Assembly (NCBI RefSeq): GCF_024763615.1
Contig: NC_077223.1
Span: 64,604,627 to 64,668,626, forward strand
Source: Phlebotomus papatasi
Taxonomy: Eukaryota; Arthropoda; Insecta; Diptera; Psychodidae
Reading direction: 5' to 3'
Length of the DNA stretch: 64,000 nt
Every line of letters begins with the position of its first letter. Position 1 is the stretch's first letter. The translations under genes were made by a program, and so were the position numbers. Positions 1-10,785 of this stretch are shown here, piece after piece. A model generated the notes under the pieces. The model did no database searches. It was not told the DNA's origin and saw nothing but the letters and a program-made list of their open reading frames with translations.

Positions 1-430
1 ATTACACTAGAGGTAGTAAGGCATCCCACCCAGTTCTGCAGACTGCTCAAACTCGTAATTTAAATACTATTACACTCCAAAAGCACATAGTTCAAATCTG
101 TTCATGGGTCATGAGTTAGAGTTTTCTGCAAAATTCCTTTAATTTTGTTCTCTTCATTTTATTTCGTTTTTTCCTCTCTCCAAAATCCCGTAGAGGTAAA
201 GCAATTTAATATCAAATTGAGATTTGGCGAAATACCGGCTTATACCCGGGCCGTGCCGCAACATGTAAGAACCTATTCAATAATAATCAGAAAATAAATA
301 CCAAAAAACTAAAATCAAACACAAATGTAATCAAGACAATGGCAATGCGAAAACTTGAATGAATTGCTCTTTTTTCTTTATAGAACTAATTTTATAAGGT
401 AATCTAAAAATATAATTTTCAAATTCTTTA

Positions 431-1125
431 ACCTGTGACCACAAAAACTGAGATTGTAAAGAATCTCAGCTAAAATACAATTTTTTCTACTTTTCAGCAT
501 ATTGGCTTCCAAACGGTAGTGTATTTTTATCAGACAATATAAATAAGTTTAGATTTTTTGGAAAGGTTCTTGAATACCCGACAAATAGAAAATAGTTACA
601 AGAAAATTTCAAATTCTTCCCAAGGCTTTCGGCTCGGACTCCAAGCCTTCCTCAGTGGTCAAATTTTTAGTCTTTTCTTGCTTTGTCAAAGGGTCTTTTG
701 GTTCACAGAGCCAATTTGGGGAACTGCATCAAATTTTTTACTTTTTTAACAATTTTTCTCACTTCGTGTGTCTTTCTTGAGATATCTTTGTTCATAAAAT
801 TCTTAAAATAAGTAAAAAATTAAGAGCAGTGCCTCAAATCCCATGCCCTGTGAATCAAAAGACCATTTGACAAAGCAAGAAAAGACTAAAAATTTGACCA
901 CTGAGGAAAGCTTGAACTCCGAGCCGAAAGCTTTGGGACGAATTTGAAATTTTCTTGTAACTACTTTCTATTTTCCGGGTAATCAAGAACCTTTCCAAAA
1001 AATCTAAACTTATTTATATTGACTGATAAATACATTACCGTTTGGAAGCCAATATGCTGAAAAGTAGAAAAAAAATTGGATTTTAGCTGAGATTCTTTAA
1101 AATCTCAGTTTTTGTGGTCACAGGT
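431..1125. mobile_element. Long-arm foldback element with CCTGTGACC ends
   Basis: Two arms of about 300 bases (roughly 431-735 and 830-1125) are near-perfect reverse complements. The ends read CCTGTGACC and GGTCACAGG, each flanked by TAA, a possible target duplication. The arms share a hairpin word CTGAGGA...CCGAAAGC near 615-655 and 899-935. No transposase is present, so this is a non-autonomous foldback element. Short ORFs inside are not real genes. Confidence 0.75.
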
Positions 1126-2575
1126 AAAATCAGACCTCGTCAGATCGGGCCCAAATTTTGGATTTACACGTTCAAAGATCAAAGATCACGAATATCATAA
1201 TGTATTAAAAATCAATTTTTGTGGACGGTCGTCCCGGCCGAAGTACAAACGCTTCTGGAGAGAGAAGGAAAAAAAGATATCGACAAACGGTTTTCGGCAA
1301 AGGTTTAATGTCGATGAGTGGCTAGAAGTTAGTGATGTCAGACTCCCCCCCCCAACCCCTTTCACCATTTTAGAACTCCATCAAATTTTGTTTTCTCAAT
1401 AACTCAGCCCCTATGGTTTCGATCGATCTCAAATTTTATTATATAGCTGAGCCTAAGAGCTTTTGATTTGAGCTAGAGGGGGTCAAACATTTAATTTTCA
1501 CATGAGCATATCTGTGCTTCTAATTACTGGAATTTGAAAAATTATGGTGGTTTGGAAAGCTCTCATGGAGTAGTACAACTCTTCTGACACCCTAATTTTA
1601 TTCGATTTAATCTAAGGTCAGATTAATTTAAAAATCGATTTTCGAAAATTCGATTTCGAAAACTAGGCGATGCTTTTTTTATTTTAGTATGTTGTAGCTG
1701 AAGTCGAGACCTTTTCAAAAGGGTTGGTCGCACTACTCCCTCGATGTTCGCTGACCCGAGCTATAATTAAAAATATCTTAACTTGATCTGACTGCATTTT
1801 CAGTGTTGATAAAGCGATTTCGATGAAATTTTAGTGTATATTGTATCTGAGATCGAGATCTTTCTGACGATTAGTCCCATCCATCTCTACACCAACCCAC
1901 TGTACCCCGACCCTTACTATATCCAAATGGACCGGACTCTACACAGAAAAAAAATATTTTGTAAAAATGTTCGTAAATGTTTGAGAATTCCTATAGTGGA
2001 GTTACGAAATGCTCGTGATCGTGAATCGTATAACCCACAAACCTGTTTGTAAAAGTTTGTACTTTTTTCACAAAAATTGTTCGTAACATGATCACTAGAA
2101 GAGCATTTTTTGTACTTATACAAACATTTGTTCTTAAATGTTCGTAAACACAAAAAAATGTTCGTACAATTTTGTCATTTGTTCGTAAATGTTTGTTTTC
2201 CTGTCGAACATTTTACGAACATTTACGAACAAATGACAAAATTTTACGAACATTTTTTGTGTGATTACGAACATTTACGAACAAATGTTTGTAAAAATAC
2301 AAAAAATGTTCGTCAAATGCTCATGTTACGAACAATGTTTGTGAAAAAAATACAAACTTTTACGAACTTGTTTGTGGGTTATACGATTCACGAGCATTTC
2401 GTAAGTCCCCCATAGGAATTCTCAAACATTTACGAACATTTTTACAAAATATATTTTTCTGTGTATCTTTAATTTTTATTAACCGATTTCAATGAACTTT
2501 TTTTCTTTTGTTGGCTTTCCCTATTCAGACTATTTAAAATAGAAAATGACCGGTGATAAGCCTAGATAAGCTTAT
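1126..2575. repeat. Decayed dispersed repeat related to 7920-8900
   Basis: Several phrases recur in order at both places: a frame around CTCAATA-CTC-GCC-CTATGG, CAAATTTTA-TATG-TAGCTG, and the phrase GACCCGAGCTATAA. The second copy lies in the element at 7892-9709. The copy here is interrupted by the foldback at 1942-2463. No coding potential was recognised. Confidence 0.5.
1942..2463. mobile_element. Foldback MITE made of TTCGTAAA-type words
   Basis: This is a 522-bp inverted repeat beginning CACAGAAAAA and ending TTTTTCTGTG. It is flanked by TA on both sides (1940-1941 and 2464-2465), consistent with a TA target duplication. The arms are near-perfect reverse complements meeting near 2200. 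Each arm is itself full of the word TGTTCGTAAATG and its variants, so the repeat has both palindromic and quasi-tandem structure. No transposase is encoded. Confidence 0.8.
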
Positions 2576-2832
2576 GGTAGCTGAGATTCTTTACATGTGA
2601 CCTTGAAATCCGTGCAACTCGGGGTGCTTGCAACTCGGAAAATGCGTGAAAAGTCTTTTGCGAGTTGAATTTTAGAGGTAAGGAATCGCTTCGAGACAAT
2701 ATTATTCATTTCGACTCGACGCGATTCTTTACCCCCAAAATTCCACACACAATTAAATTTTCACGAATTCCGAGTTGCTAGTAACCCGATTTGCACGGAT
2801 TTCGAGGTCACCTGTTAAGAATCTCAACTACC
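2576..2832. mobile_element. 257-bp palindromic TIR element
   Basis: The left end reads GGTAGCTGAGATTCTTTACA and the right end is its approximate reverse complement (GTTAAGAATCTCAACTACC). Inside, the words CCGTGCAACTCG and TTTGCACGG mirror each other. The terminal word is close to the ends of the 7892-9709 element, suggesting one superfamily. Confidence 0.6.
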
Positions 2833-2897
2833 ACAAGCTCGTAAAATATTACTTCTAGAACATGATAGGTAATGGAACTGGTGTGATGAGTTGATTA

Positions 2898-3319
2898 TGA
2901 AAATTCCGGTGATCACCAGTGAGAGTTTTCTTCACCTCAAGACTAAAACACCTTTTTAATCTTGCCCAGAGCTTTCGGACCGGATATGGACCTTCATCAG
3001 TGATCGACTAAGACTATGTTTTCTATTTTTTATTTATTTTATTTTTATTTGATTTATTGAGGATTCGTTCACTTTGTGGGAATTAAATTGTGAAATATTT
3101 AAATCCCATAAAAACCTTCACAACTAAATTTTCCTGCTATGATGTTTTTCCTTAATTCCCACAAAGTAAACAAATCCACAAGAAATCACGAAAACATAGT
3201 CTTAGTCGACCAGTGAAGAAGGTCCATATCCGAACCGAAAGCTCTGGGCAAGATTAAAAAGGCGTTTTAGTCTTAAGATGAAGAAAACTCTCACTGGTGA
3301 TCACCGGAATTTTTATAAA
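2898..3319. mobile_element. Foldback element with GTGATCACC ends
   Basis: Two inverted arms (about 2898-3080 and 3145-3319) both contain CCGGTGATCACC and a hairpin word CTGATGAAGG...CCGAAAGCTC or its reverse complement. The middle is AT-rich. The hairpin word is related to the one in the element at 431-1125. Confidence 0.7.
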
Positions 3320-3832
3320 TGAAATCACCTAAAACATGGTTTGAAGGAAAGAGAAGGATTGTAGTTAAATTCGTCCTTGATTCTTTGATTCAACTAATTA
3401 AGGGGTTCCACGGATATCCAAAGTTGTTATCTCTAACAATTTTCCTTTGATTTATATATTGTCAGATGAACGAGCAGAATATCACGTTTGATGATTTCAC
3501 TTAATTTTTTTTTCAATACAATTAATTTAAAAAGAAATGTAAATAAAAATCTAAATTAAAGTTGAAATTATAAGAACATCCTTTTGACAAATCTTTAACA
3601 ACAGCGTTGCATTTTTTTTAGAGTTGGGTAAAATGTGGTTAATTGAGAATCAGAATTAAATTAAAATTTTGAGATTTCCTTACTGTTTTAAATTACTACC
3701 TTCTTTGTGATACTTTTTTTCCCAGTGACTCTCAAAATTCCAATTTAGGTCTAATTCCAAATTACTCAACTTTGCCTGAAGCTTTCTATTTTTAATTCAC
3801 ATTATTAATATTGTCTTCTGTCGTCTACCTAG

Positions 3833-4277
3833 GCCCTCTCTGCGGTGCAACAGTCCTGCTGTGAGTGTTCTTGGCTCACGCCAACAAGCAGCCCAAGTAT
3901 CTGAACATAGCCTGCCACCGAGCTATCGTGCCCGCAGTCGGCATCGTCGGGGCGGCTCCAGAATCCCCGAAGCAACTACAGACGTCAGTATTACGCCAGA
4001 ACAGCAGCAGCATCTGCAGCAGATGGCAGTGGGAGCCACAGAGACAGCGGCAGAGACGCCGCCGGAGAGAGTCAGTGAAAATAGTCAGGCGGCCACGGAG
4101 GACGCCAAGGAACAAGTGGACAGGCCGCTGGACAATCCAGAGGTATCGGCGGACTCGAGGTGCTCAAGTCGACTGAGTCAGAAGGACCTCGTGACCATCG
4201 TGACAATCTCCGGCACTTGCAGTGAAGCCAATGTGCAGAATGCCACAAGTGAGATGGACATTCTTGCTCATCTGTAG
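3833..4277 (+). CDS. Terminal coding exon of an unrecognised gene, PPxY-containing tail
   Basis: A good acceptor ends at 3832 and the frame stays open to TAG at 4275-4277. With two bases borrowed from an upstream exon it encodes 147 residues. GC content is clearly above the surroundings, as expected of real coding DNA. The peptide is polar and looks disordered. It has a basic patch (RARSRHRRGGSR) next to LPPSYR, a PPxY motif that binds WW domains, then Gln-, Ala- and Glu-rich stretches, and ends in SEMDILAHL. There is no transmembrane segment or zinc-binding motif in this exon. Upstream exons are not identified in the window, so the protein family is unknown. A cytoplasmic tail of a membrane protein is one reading, but this is inference. 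The gene runs convergently towards Zasp52. Confidence 0.6.
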
Positions 4278-5180
4278 AGATTGGGGCTCTACAGTCCCCT
4301 AGCAATTCATCACTGTTCATTTGAGCCGTAATGGACGGCATGTAGATAGAAACAAAGAGCCCACTTAGGAGGATGTTTGAGGAGAACAACTAAAACCATG
4401 TGCCTGATAAATGAAAGAGAAATATAAAGAGAAGATTATTGTGTAATAATAATGTTGAAAAAGAATTAAAAATAAATCAATTGACGAAAAATATACAAAA
4501 TGAACCCATCTGGCCAAATGACTTTCTCTCATCGCCAATTTGTCCACATAACATTTAATTCAGCAGATTGATTTCAATTCCAATTAAATAGGTTCAATGT
4601 ATTTTTTTTCACTGTTGGAATTCTTTGATTTAATTCACTGTATATTGCATAAAATAGCCAAATTCACAGAAATATCGAAATATCAAACGCATTTTTTGTC
4701 CATTTTGGCTAATTGCCAAAATAAAAGCTGTATAACTTCCGCTCGATTTGATTTCAATTTTCACAGTTAATTAATGTAGCTAATAGTTTTGTTAAATAAT
4801 ACTTACGTTTTAGGTAATATTGGCAACTAATTAGAGAGCAAATATAATTTCAATAAATTAGTTGCATTGAATTTAGATAGAATTTTAATTAATTTTGAAC
4901 AAATCAAGAGTATTCTGCATGAGCCAGTTTAAAAATGTCGAATTTTAATCACATTTCGGTAATTATTTTTCATATCATACAATTTGATAGAGTTTAGAAC
5001 TAGAACTACATTTTCCTTAGCTTTGTTTTGCAAAAGTGATAGTGCCTAAAATCCAATATTTAGTTGTTATGCAGTTTTGCAACTATTACGAGAAAAAATC
5101 TTGGTCTTACTTCGAATATTATCTCAAAATTGCATTACCACCAAATTAATTTTTAATTTTAATATTTCGTATTTGTTGCG
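4278..5180 (+). other. 3'UTR and intergenic DNA after the plus-strand gene
   Basis: The first about 200 bases are a likely 3'UTR, with an AATAAA polyadenylation word at 4471-4476. The remainder to 5180 is AT-rich and shows no recognisable feature. Confidence 0.4.
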
Positions 5181-5501
5181 ATGTCTGAAAGCGAATTAAA
5201 AACACAGTTAGTTGGTATTAGAAAAATTTTAAAACGTAATTTGAAGATTAGAGCACTTTCAATCATTTTCTGTACAATCCTAGGAAATTACCTTATTGAG
5301 GTACTTAGGATCCGATCTTGGTTAAAATACCAAATAAATATTACATCCATAATCTACGACCCTTCAATCAACGATCCATTCTTGGACTTAAGAAGATTAG
5401 AAAAGGTCAATAGAGCTTCATATACTTATGGTCATAAAAGTCAACTAGTAAAGAACTATAGAGAAAATATGAGTAAGTATAAACTTATGATACAATATGC
5501 T
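5181..5501 (+). CDS. Hypothetical ORF cut by the assembly gap
   Basis: An ATG at 5181 opens 107 codons that run directly into the gap. The peptide has a basic start, a hydrophobic stretch around residues 26-45 (ALSIIFCTILGNYLIEVL) that could be one membrane segment, then a charged region. I do not recognise it. The base composition is the same AT-rich background as the flanks, so this may be a chance ORF, part of a transposon, or a first exon. An open frame after the gap cannot be taken as its continuation because the gap length is conventional. Confidence 0.25.
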
Positions 5502-6001
5502 NNNNNNNNNNNNNNNNNNNNNNNNNNNNNNNNNNNNNNNNNNNNNNNNNNNNNNNNNNNNNNNNNNNNNNNNNNNNNNNNNNNNNNNNNNNNNNNNNNN
5601 NNNNNNNNNNNNNNNNNNNNNNNNNNNNNNNNNNNNNNNNNNNNNNNNNNNNNNNNNNNNNNNNNNNNNNNNNNNNNNNNNNNNNNNNNNNNNNNNNNNN
5701 NNNNNNNNNNNNNNNNNNNNNNNNNNNNNNNNNNNNNNNNNNNNNNNNNNNNNNNNNNNNNNNNNNNNNNNNNNNNNNNNNNNNNNNNNNNNNNNNNNNN
5801 NNNNNNNNNNNNNNNNNNNNNNNNNNNNNNNNNNNNNNNNNNNNNNNNNNNNNNNNNNNNNNNNNNNNNNNNNNNNNNNNNNNNNNNNNNNNNNNNNNNN
5901 NNNNNNNNNNNNNNNNNNNNNNNNNNNNNNNNNNNNNNNNNNNNNNNNNNNNNNNNNNNNNNNNNNNNNNNNNNNNNNNNNNNNNNNNNNNNNNNNNNNN
6001 N
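5502..6001. other. Assembly gap of exactly 500 N
   Basis: Positions 5502 to 6001 are all N, a round number typical of a scaffold gap of unknown true size. Confidence 0.99.
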
Positions 6002-6441
6002 AAATTCTTTCGATTTTTGTCTAAAGATCTATTTTATTTTTTGATTTTACAAATTACGATTTATTAAAATATTTAAGGTGAAGCTCTTTCGGTTTCTGAT
6101 CTTTTATAATTCGAAAATATCACATCAAAATAAAAACTTGTGCAAAGGATGTTTAAAATCAGGGTCTCTCTAAATAAATGACTAGGAAAATTTTCGAAAG
6201 TTTATGGATTTCTTATTGAAAACATGGAAAATATTGTTTCTTCGCAACTTCAGCATCTTTCATTACTTTTTACGGTCCTTGTTATTTAAATACAACATAA
6301 GGCACATGCGGCACATGTTTAGTTAATGAGAACTCAAGTGTTCTATAAATGCTTATTTTAAGTTGCTACATGTACTATACATACATTTGTTCAAAAGAAT
6401 CCACTTTACGTAATTTATGTTTGATTCTTTAATATCACACC

Positions 6442-7540
6442 TAGGGAAGATTGCGACAAAATTTGTTTAAGCTAAAATTCAAATATTTTCAAAATAGAAT
6501 GGATTGAGGTTTGATATTTTCATTTTAGATAGCGTTTATGAACCTTTGTAAATGTACAAAGTTTCAAGAAATTTGAGAAAGAATCATGCTAAATAAAAAT
6601 AATCAAATATTGAGCCCAATTCTTGGAATATTTGCCTTACAAAAAATATCAACACTGGGATAACATAATAACTTCTTTTCGATAATATCGACTGTCGATT
6701 TTGAAAAATTGAAATGATATCTGCACTTTTTGTAGTTAATATAAATATTTATCAATATTCAGAAATATTAATCAATATTTAAGAACGCGGTACAATCAAT
6801 GGTTCAATAAGTTGTAAAAAGTCATTATTCAGTAAATCTAACAGAGACAGATTTATCAATTCGATAGTAACGAAAAGTTATCATTCCAACCTAATTACCT
6901 AATTAAAGCAAATTTTTCGTTAAGATAGAGAAAAATAATCTGTGGCAAAGTTTTAGAGTAATAAATTTCCTATAAAAATATTTTAATTTCATATTTTTTG
7001 CATTTTCGAAAGTGAAACGTCACAAATTATAGTAGATTCTCTCAAATTCGGGCATTTAGGACCGAAAAGTCACCCGAATAGAGAGAGAAATTCTGGAGTC
7101 AAATTGTTTGAAATGCAACGATTTTGCTTTTCTGCATACTCCTATTAAATTTACATTGCTTATATTTATGGTAATTTTCATGAAAACCGCTTAGATAATG
7201 CAAAATCACATAATAACTGAGTAAGACAAAATATAGCAAATTTGAGCATGGTTTATTCGAAAACGCAAAAAAATATCGATAAACTTTTTTCAAATTTAAC
7301 TGCTGCGCGAATTAAAAAGTAGTCTAATCTTAAAAGAGCCGAATTATCAAGAGTCTACTGTATACCAAGTTTGACAAAATTTCAGTCACAAAGTCGACTT
7401 TTAGAAAATGATTCGAAAATCGGATTTTCTTTCGAGATAGAGAAAAATGGTCTTAGGAAATGCTGTAGAGCAATAAATTTATCATAAAAAGATGCTTATT
7501 TTAAATCGTTCAATCTTTCTGAGAGCTTTCTTAAATGTAT
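6442..7540 (-). mobile_element. Second copy of the GGGGAGACTGGGG-type element, carrying a nested MITE
   Basis: Read on the minus strand this resembles 60583-61160 along most of its length. Shared phrases include ACAAAGTTTCAAG, TTGGAATATTTG and CTCTATCTCGAAAG. The end near 6442 (TAGGGAAGATTGCGACAAAA) matches the TIR of the other copy. The second end near 7540 is not well defined. It is interrupted by the MITE at 7030-7360. Confidence 0.6.
7030..7360 (+). mobile_element. 331-bp MITE, TAGTAGATTCTCTC/GAGTCTACTG ends
   Basis: Its ends are inverted repeats flanked by TA at 7028-7029 and 7361-7362. It matches the MITE at 59194-59538 along its whole length in the same orientation, including TCAAATTCGGGCATTT, TTTGAAATGCAACGA, TTTAACTGCTG and TAAAAGAGCCGAATTA. 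The host sequence is a copy of the 60583-61160 element, which has the empty site with a single TA at about 60820-60821. Confidence 0.85.
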
Positions 7541-7891
7541 TGACAAATTTTTCCCCCAAAACTTTAAAGAATATTTTTGGAATATATGTACTTCCAAAAA
7601 TTAAGCCAAAATTAATTATATAATACATGCGAATTGCACAAAATTTATTTTCCCGTAATAAATTAACCAGGTAGAGATTCATAATTTCGTGATTGCGCGT
7701 ATTTATCTGACTCTCGAAATCTTCTCAATTTTGTGCATTTAAATGTTAATTAAAAAATTGAACTCAATTATTTAGAGTTTCAAGCTTCTCTGCTCATCAA
7801 AAATTATTATATCAACCACAATTTCGTATTTTTCTGCTAATTTGATTATTTTATTCCCAATAAATTACGTTTTTCCTGACCTAAATATTAT

Positions 7892-9709
7892 TAGGTGAGA
7901 TTCTTAACAATCTCACCTACTATAATCCTAACAAAATTTCATGTCCTCCGATCGCGCTCAAACTTGGCCAAAATGTGTTTCGCCACTTCCTGATCACGAA
8001 TATATGGGGGGCTAAGTTACGTTCCCGGCCGGCCGGCCGGCCGGCCGGCCGTCCGGCCGTCCGGCCGCTCTTTGGAGCTTAATAGCTCCTAAACTAAAAA
8101 AGATATCGACTTGCGGTTTCCGGCAAAGGTTATATATCGCATGAAAATTGCAACTTGGTGCATTGACCCCCCACCCCCCACCCCTCCTTCCGCCATTTTG
8201 AAGACCCCCCTTTTTTTGTTTTCTCAATAGCTCTGCCGCTATGGCATCGATCGGGCTCAAATTTTAGTATGTTATAGCTGGGCCTTAGAGCTTTCCATCA
8301 ATACCAAACTTAAGGTCCCCCGACCCCCCTGACCCGAGCTATAAGGGTCCAAAAAAAATTTCTTAAAATGGCCATAACTCCGGTTCTAATTGTCAGAATT
8401 TAAAAAGTGAGGGCTTTTTGGAAAGCTCTCGTGAAATGCCACTTCCCCTTCTAACATCGCAAGTTCATAAAACCACCGCTAGGGGCGCTATTATTAAAAA
8501 GAAAATTTTTAAATCTTAAAAGTTAAATAACTCAAAAATTCCATTGTGCATCGGGCTGAAAATTTAGTATGTTGTAGCCGTTGATTATACCTATCAAACA
8601 AAAAAAACCTTAAGTCGATCCATAACCCCTGACCCGAGCTATAAGGGGTCAAAGTTCGAACATTGACCGGCCTCTATCTCCGGTTCTAATTAACATATCG
8701 ACATAAATTTTACCTTTTTGGTTTCGTATCGATGAGCACTTTCAGATGGAAGTTCAAAAAGTCACCACAGGTGGCGCAAGGATAGCGTCAAAATTCATCG
8801 AAATTCAAAATCATTTTTCTCAAAAACGGCTTTGTGCAAGTTAATGAAATTTTAGTATGTTGTAGCCCAGTCTAGGACGTTTCCAAAATGGTGCGTATGT
8901 GCGCTGTGGTTTCAATAGAACCGGAGATATGAGGGGTCAAAGTTCACGAAATTCAAAAAATCATATCTCCGATTCTATGTGACCGATTTTGATGAATGAG
9001 GGCTTAAACGAAAGATCTCACCAAATGCTACAACTTTCTAGAATATTTGAACTTCGTGGGACCAACACCAGGGGCGCCACAGTCGAAAAACCAATTTCAA
9101 TATCACATAACCTCAATTATCTCGACTGTCGCTGAACCGATTTTGATGATTACTTCGACATAATTGTAGAGGACATTTGTCTCTACATTTCGTCCATACA
9201 TCATTTTCCGCTCAGACTACGCTATCACTCCGATTTTGCCGTTTAAGTGTTAAAAAATTGATTTTTCTCATAATAACGCTTTGAAATCACTCAGATGCCA
9301 ATTTGACTGCCTCTACTCCACCAAGACACTTAAAATAGGGTTTTAAATGGAAAGTTCCACAAAATACAACAATTCTTTGATATAGTTGAAGTTCAACAAA
9401 TGACTACTTGGGGCACTCTGATGGATGAAAAAACGAGTTAAGAAACAAAAAACCTCGCTTATCTTGGCTTCTGAGTAATCGATGAGATCATGTTCTATGG
9501 GAAAATTATAGAGAACATTCTGGTCTACATTTCACCCATATAACACTTTTCTGTCACTTCATCCAAATCCTTGATATTTTGGTTTAAATACAAAATTTGT
9601 ACAATTTCACGAATTTGATTCAAGATAACTGAATGGCGTCTCCCTATACTTCAGCATCAAATCGAATTTGCATGCACTCCGAGTTAGCTCACGTTAAGAA
9701 TCTCACCTA
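7892..9709. mobile_element. 1.8-kb repeat with TAGGTGAGATTCTTAAC terminal inverted repeats
   Basis: The left end TAGGTGAGATTCTTAAC (7892) is repeated in inverted form at the right end near 9693-9709. The left end also forms a small perfect palindrome with the following AATCTCACCTA. Internally there is a GGCCGGCC-type tract at 8029-8068. After it come degenerate repeated blocks with the phrases GACCCGAGCTATAA, CCGGTTCTAAT and TTAGTATGTTGTAGCC. Only short ORFs occur and no transposase is recognisable. Confidence 0.6.
8029..8068. repeat. GGCC/CCGG simple-sequence tract
   Basis: About 40 bases of tandem CCGG with two CCGT interruptions, in strong contrast to the AT-rich surroundings. It sits near the left end of the 7892-9709 repeat. 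Confidence 0.9.
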
Positions 9710-10040
9710 CATAAGCCGGTTAGGATTATCTGTCCCTTTATTTTGGGAATAAATAATTTTTAGCTTAACTAGGAAAATTAGGATATTGGGAAATAAATAA
9801 CTTTAGGATAATATCTATTTGGTAAGTAAAGAATCATTAAACAAATAACCCTTGAAGGACGAGTGGATTAAAAACTGGAGGTCAGAAAAAACAACAAAAA
9901 AAAACACTTTTTCTGACTTCTTAAGCAAAACATAATTTTAGAACATAACATAATTGTCCCTATCGTCCTTAAAGGGTTAAAGTGAAATTGGTCAATAAAA
10001 TATCGTATTTTAAACAATATTAAACGCAAATATGTAACTA

Positions 10041-10277
10041 AGGTAAAGTATCCTCAAGTCGGCCAGTTCCTCAACTCGGCCAGTTGAATTATTTAACCAA
10101 TTTTTAAACGTTTTATAGTCAATTTCTGTAAAATTTTCACTGATTTACGTTATATACAATATAATAGACCTTATAATGTTAGATCTGTAAAACCATATTA
10201 TAGCAAACCTAAGTAAATTGAATACATAACCCGACTGGCCGAGTTGAGGAACCGGTCGACTACAGAGTACTTTACCT
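10041..10277. mobile_element. 237-bp MITE, AGGTAAAGTATCC ends
   Basis: The left end AGGTAAAGTATCCTCAAGTC and the right end ...GAGTACTTTACCT are inverted repeats, flanked by TA on both sides. The subterminal words CTCAACTCGGCCAG and CTGGCCGAGTTGAG are also mirrored. There is no coding capacity. Confidence 0.8.
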
Positions 10278-10785
10278 TATTTTGGTAAAGTATAAATTCA
10301 TGATTACATTTTACTTATCGAAAATGACGTAATTTATGGGAAAACGCGCTATCTTCGGACAACTCAGATTTTTTATACGTTTTAAATGAATTTGTTTCAT
10401 TACAATAGTAATATATTTCAATAGCTAGTCCAATGCTTTACATTTTCTGAAAAAAAGCCATCGGTAAAATCCATTATGAAGTCAGGAAAAAGTTGAGTTA
10501 TCTGAAAGAGTCGGCCGAACGTAGCGCGTTTTCCCCTACTTAAATATTGATCCAAAGACTGCAGCGTAAGTAATCAACCAGTAACGTAAGAAATTAATTT
10601 ATTTCTTAATACGTCAGTACTATTCTAAAGAAACTTGCCACACAGCACAATCCTAGCTTATAGTCAAAAAGGGATTTTAAAAGTTCCATATAAGGTAAGA
10701 GCACCAGCGATTGGAAGTGTTCCTCGGATCGTCACGTCATTACCATATTGTTGCACTAATTCAAATGACTTTTTAAAAATTATTA

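Larger units (their letters stand above)
1..3832 (+). other. Probable intron of the plus-strand gene ending at 4277
   Basis: No coding exon is recognisable here. A splice acceptor (polypyrimidine stretch ending in AG at 3831-3832) closes the region, so it is read as an intron of the gene whose last exon follows. Most of it is repetitive: foldback elements at 431-1125, 1942-2463, 2576-2832 and 2898-3319, plus a decayed repeat (about 1126-2575) that is similar to 7920-8900. The stretches 1-430 and 3320-3830 show nothing beyond AT-rich sequence. The intron reading is inference; intergenic DNA for the distal part is possible. Confidence 0.5.

Noticed and set aside
2110..2415. 101-codon plus-strand ORF with repeated FV-N-CF/YEHLRTNV words
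   Set aside because: Translation of the TTCGTAAA foldback arms.
5497..6044. Open frames running across the block of N
   Set aside because: Frame continuity through unknown bases has no meaning; only the part before the gap was kept as a hypothetical ORF.
8012..8260. 82-codon minus-strand ORF ending GRPDGRPAGRPAG
   Set aside because: Most of it is the translated CCGG tract and C-rich repeat, not a gene.
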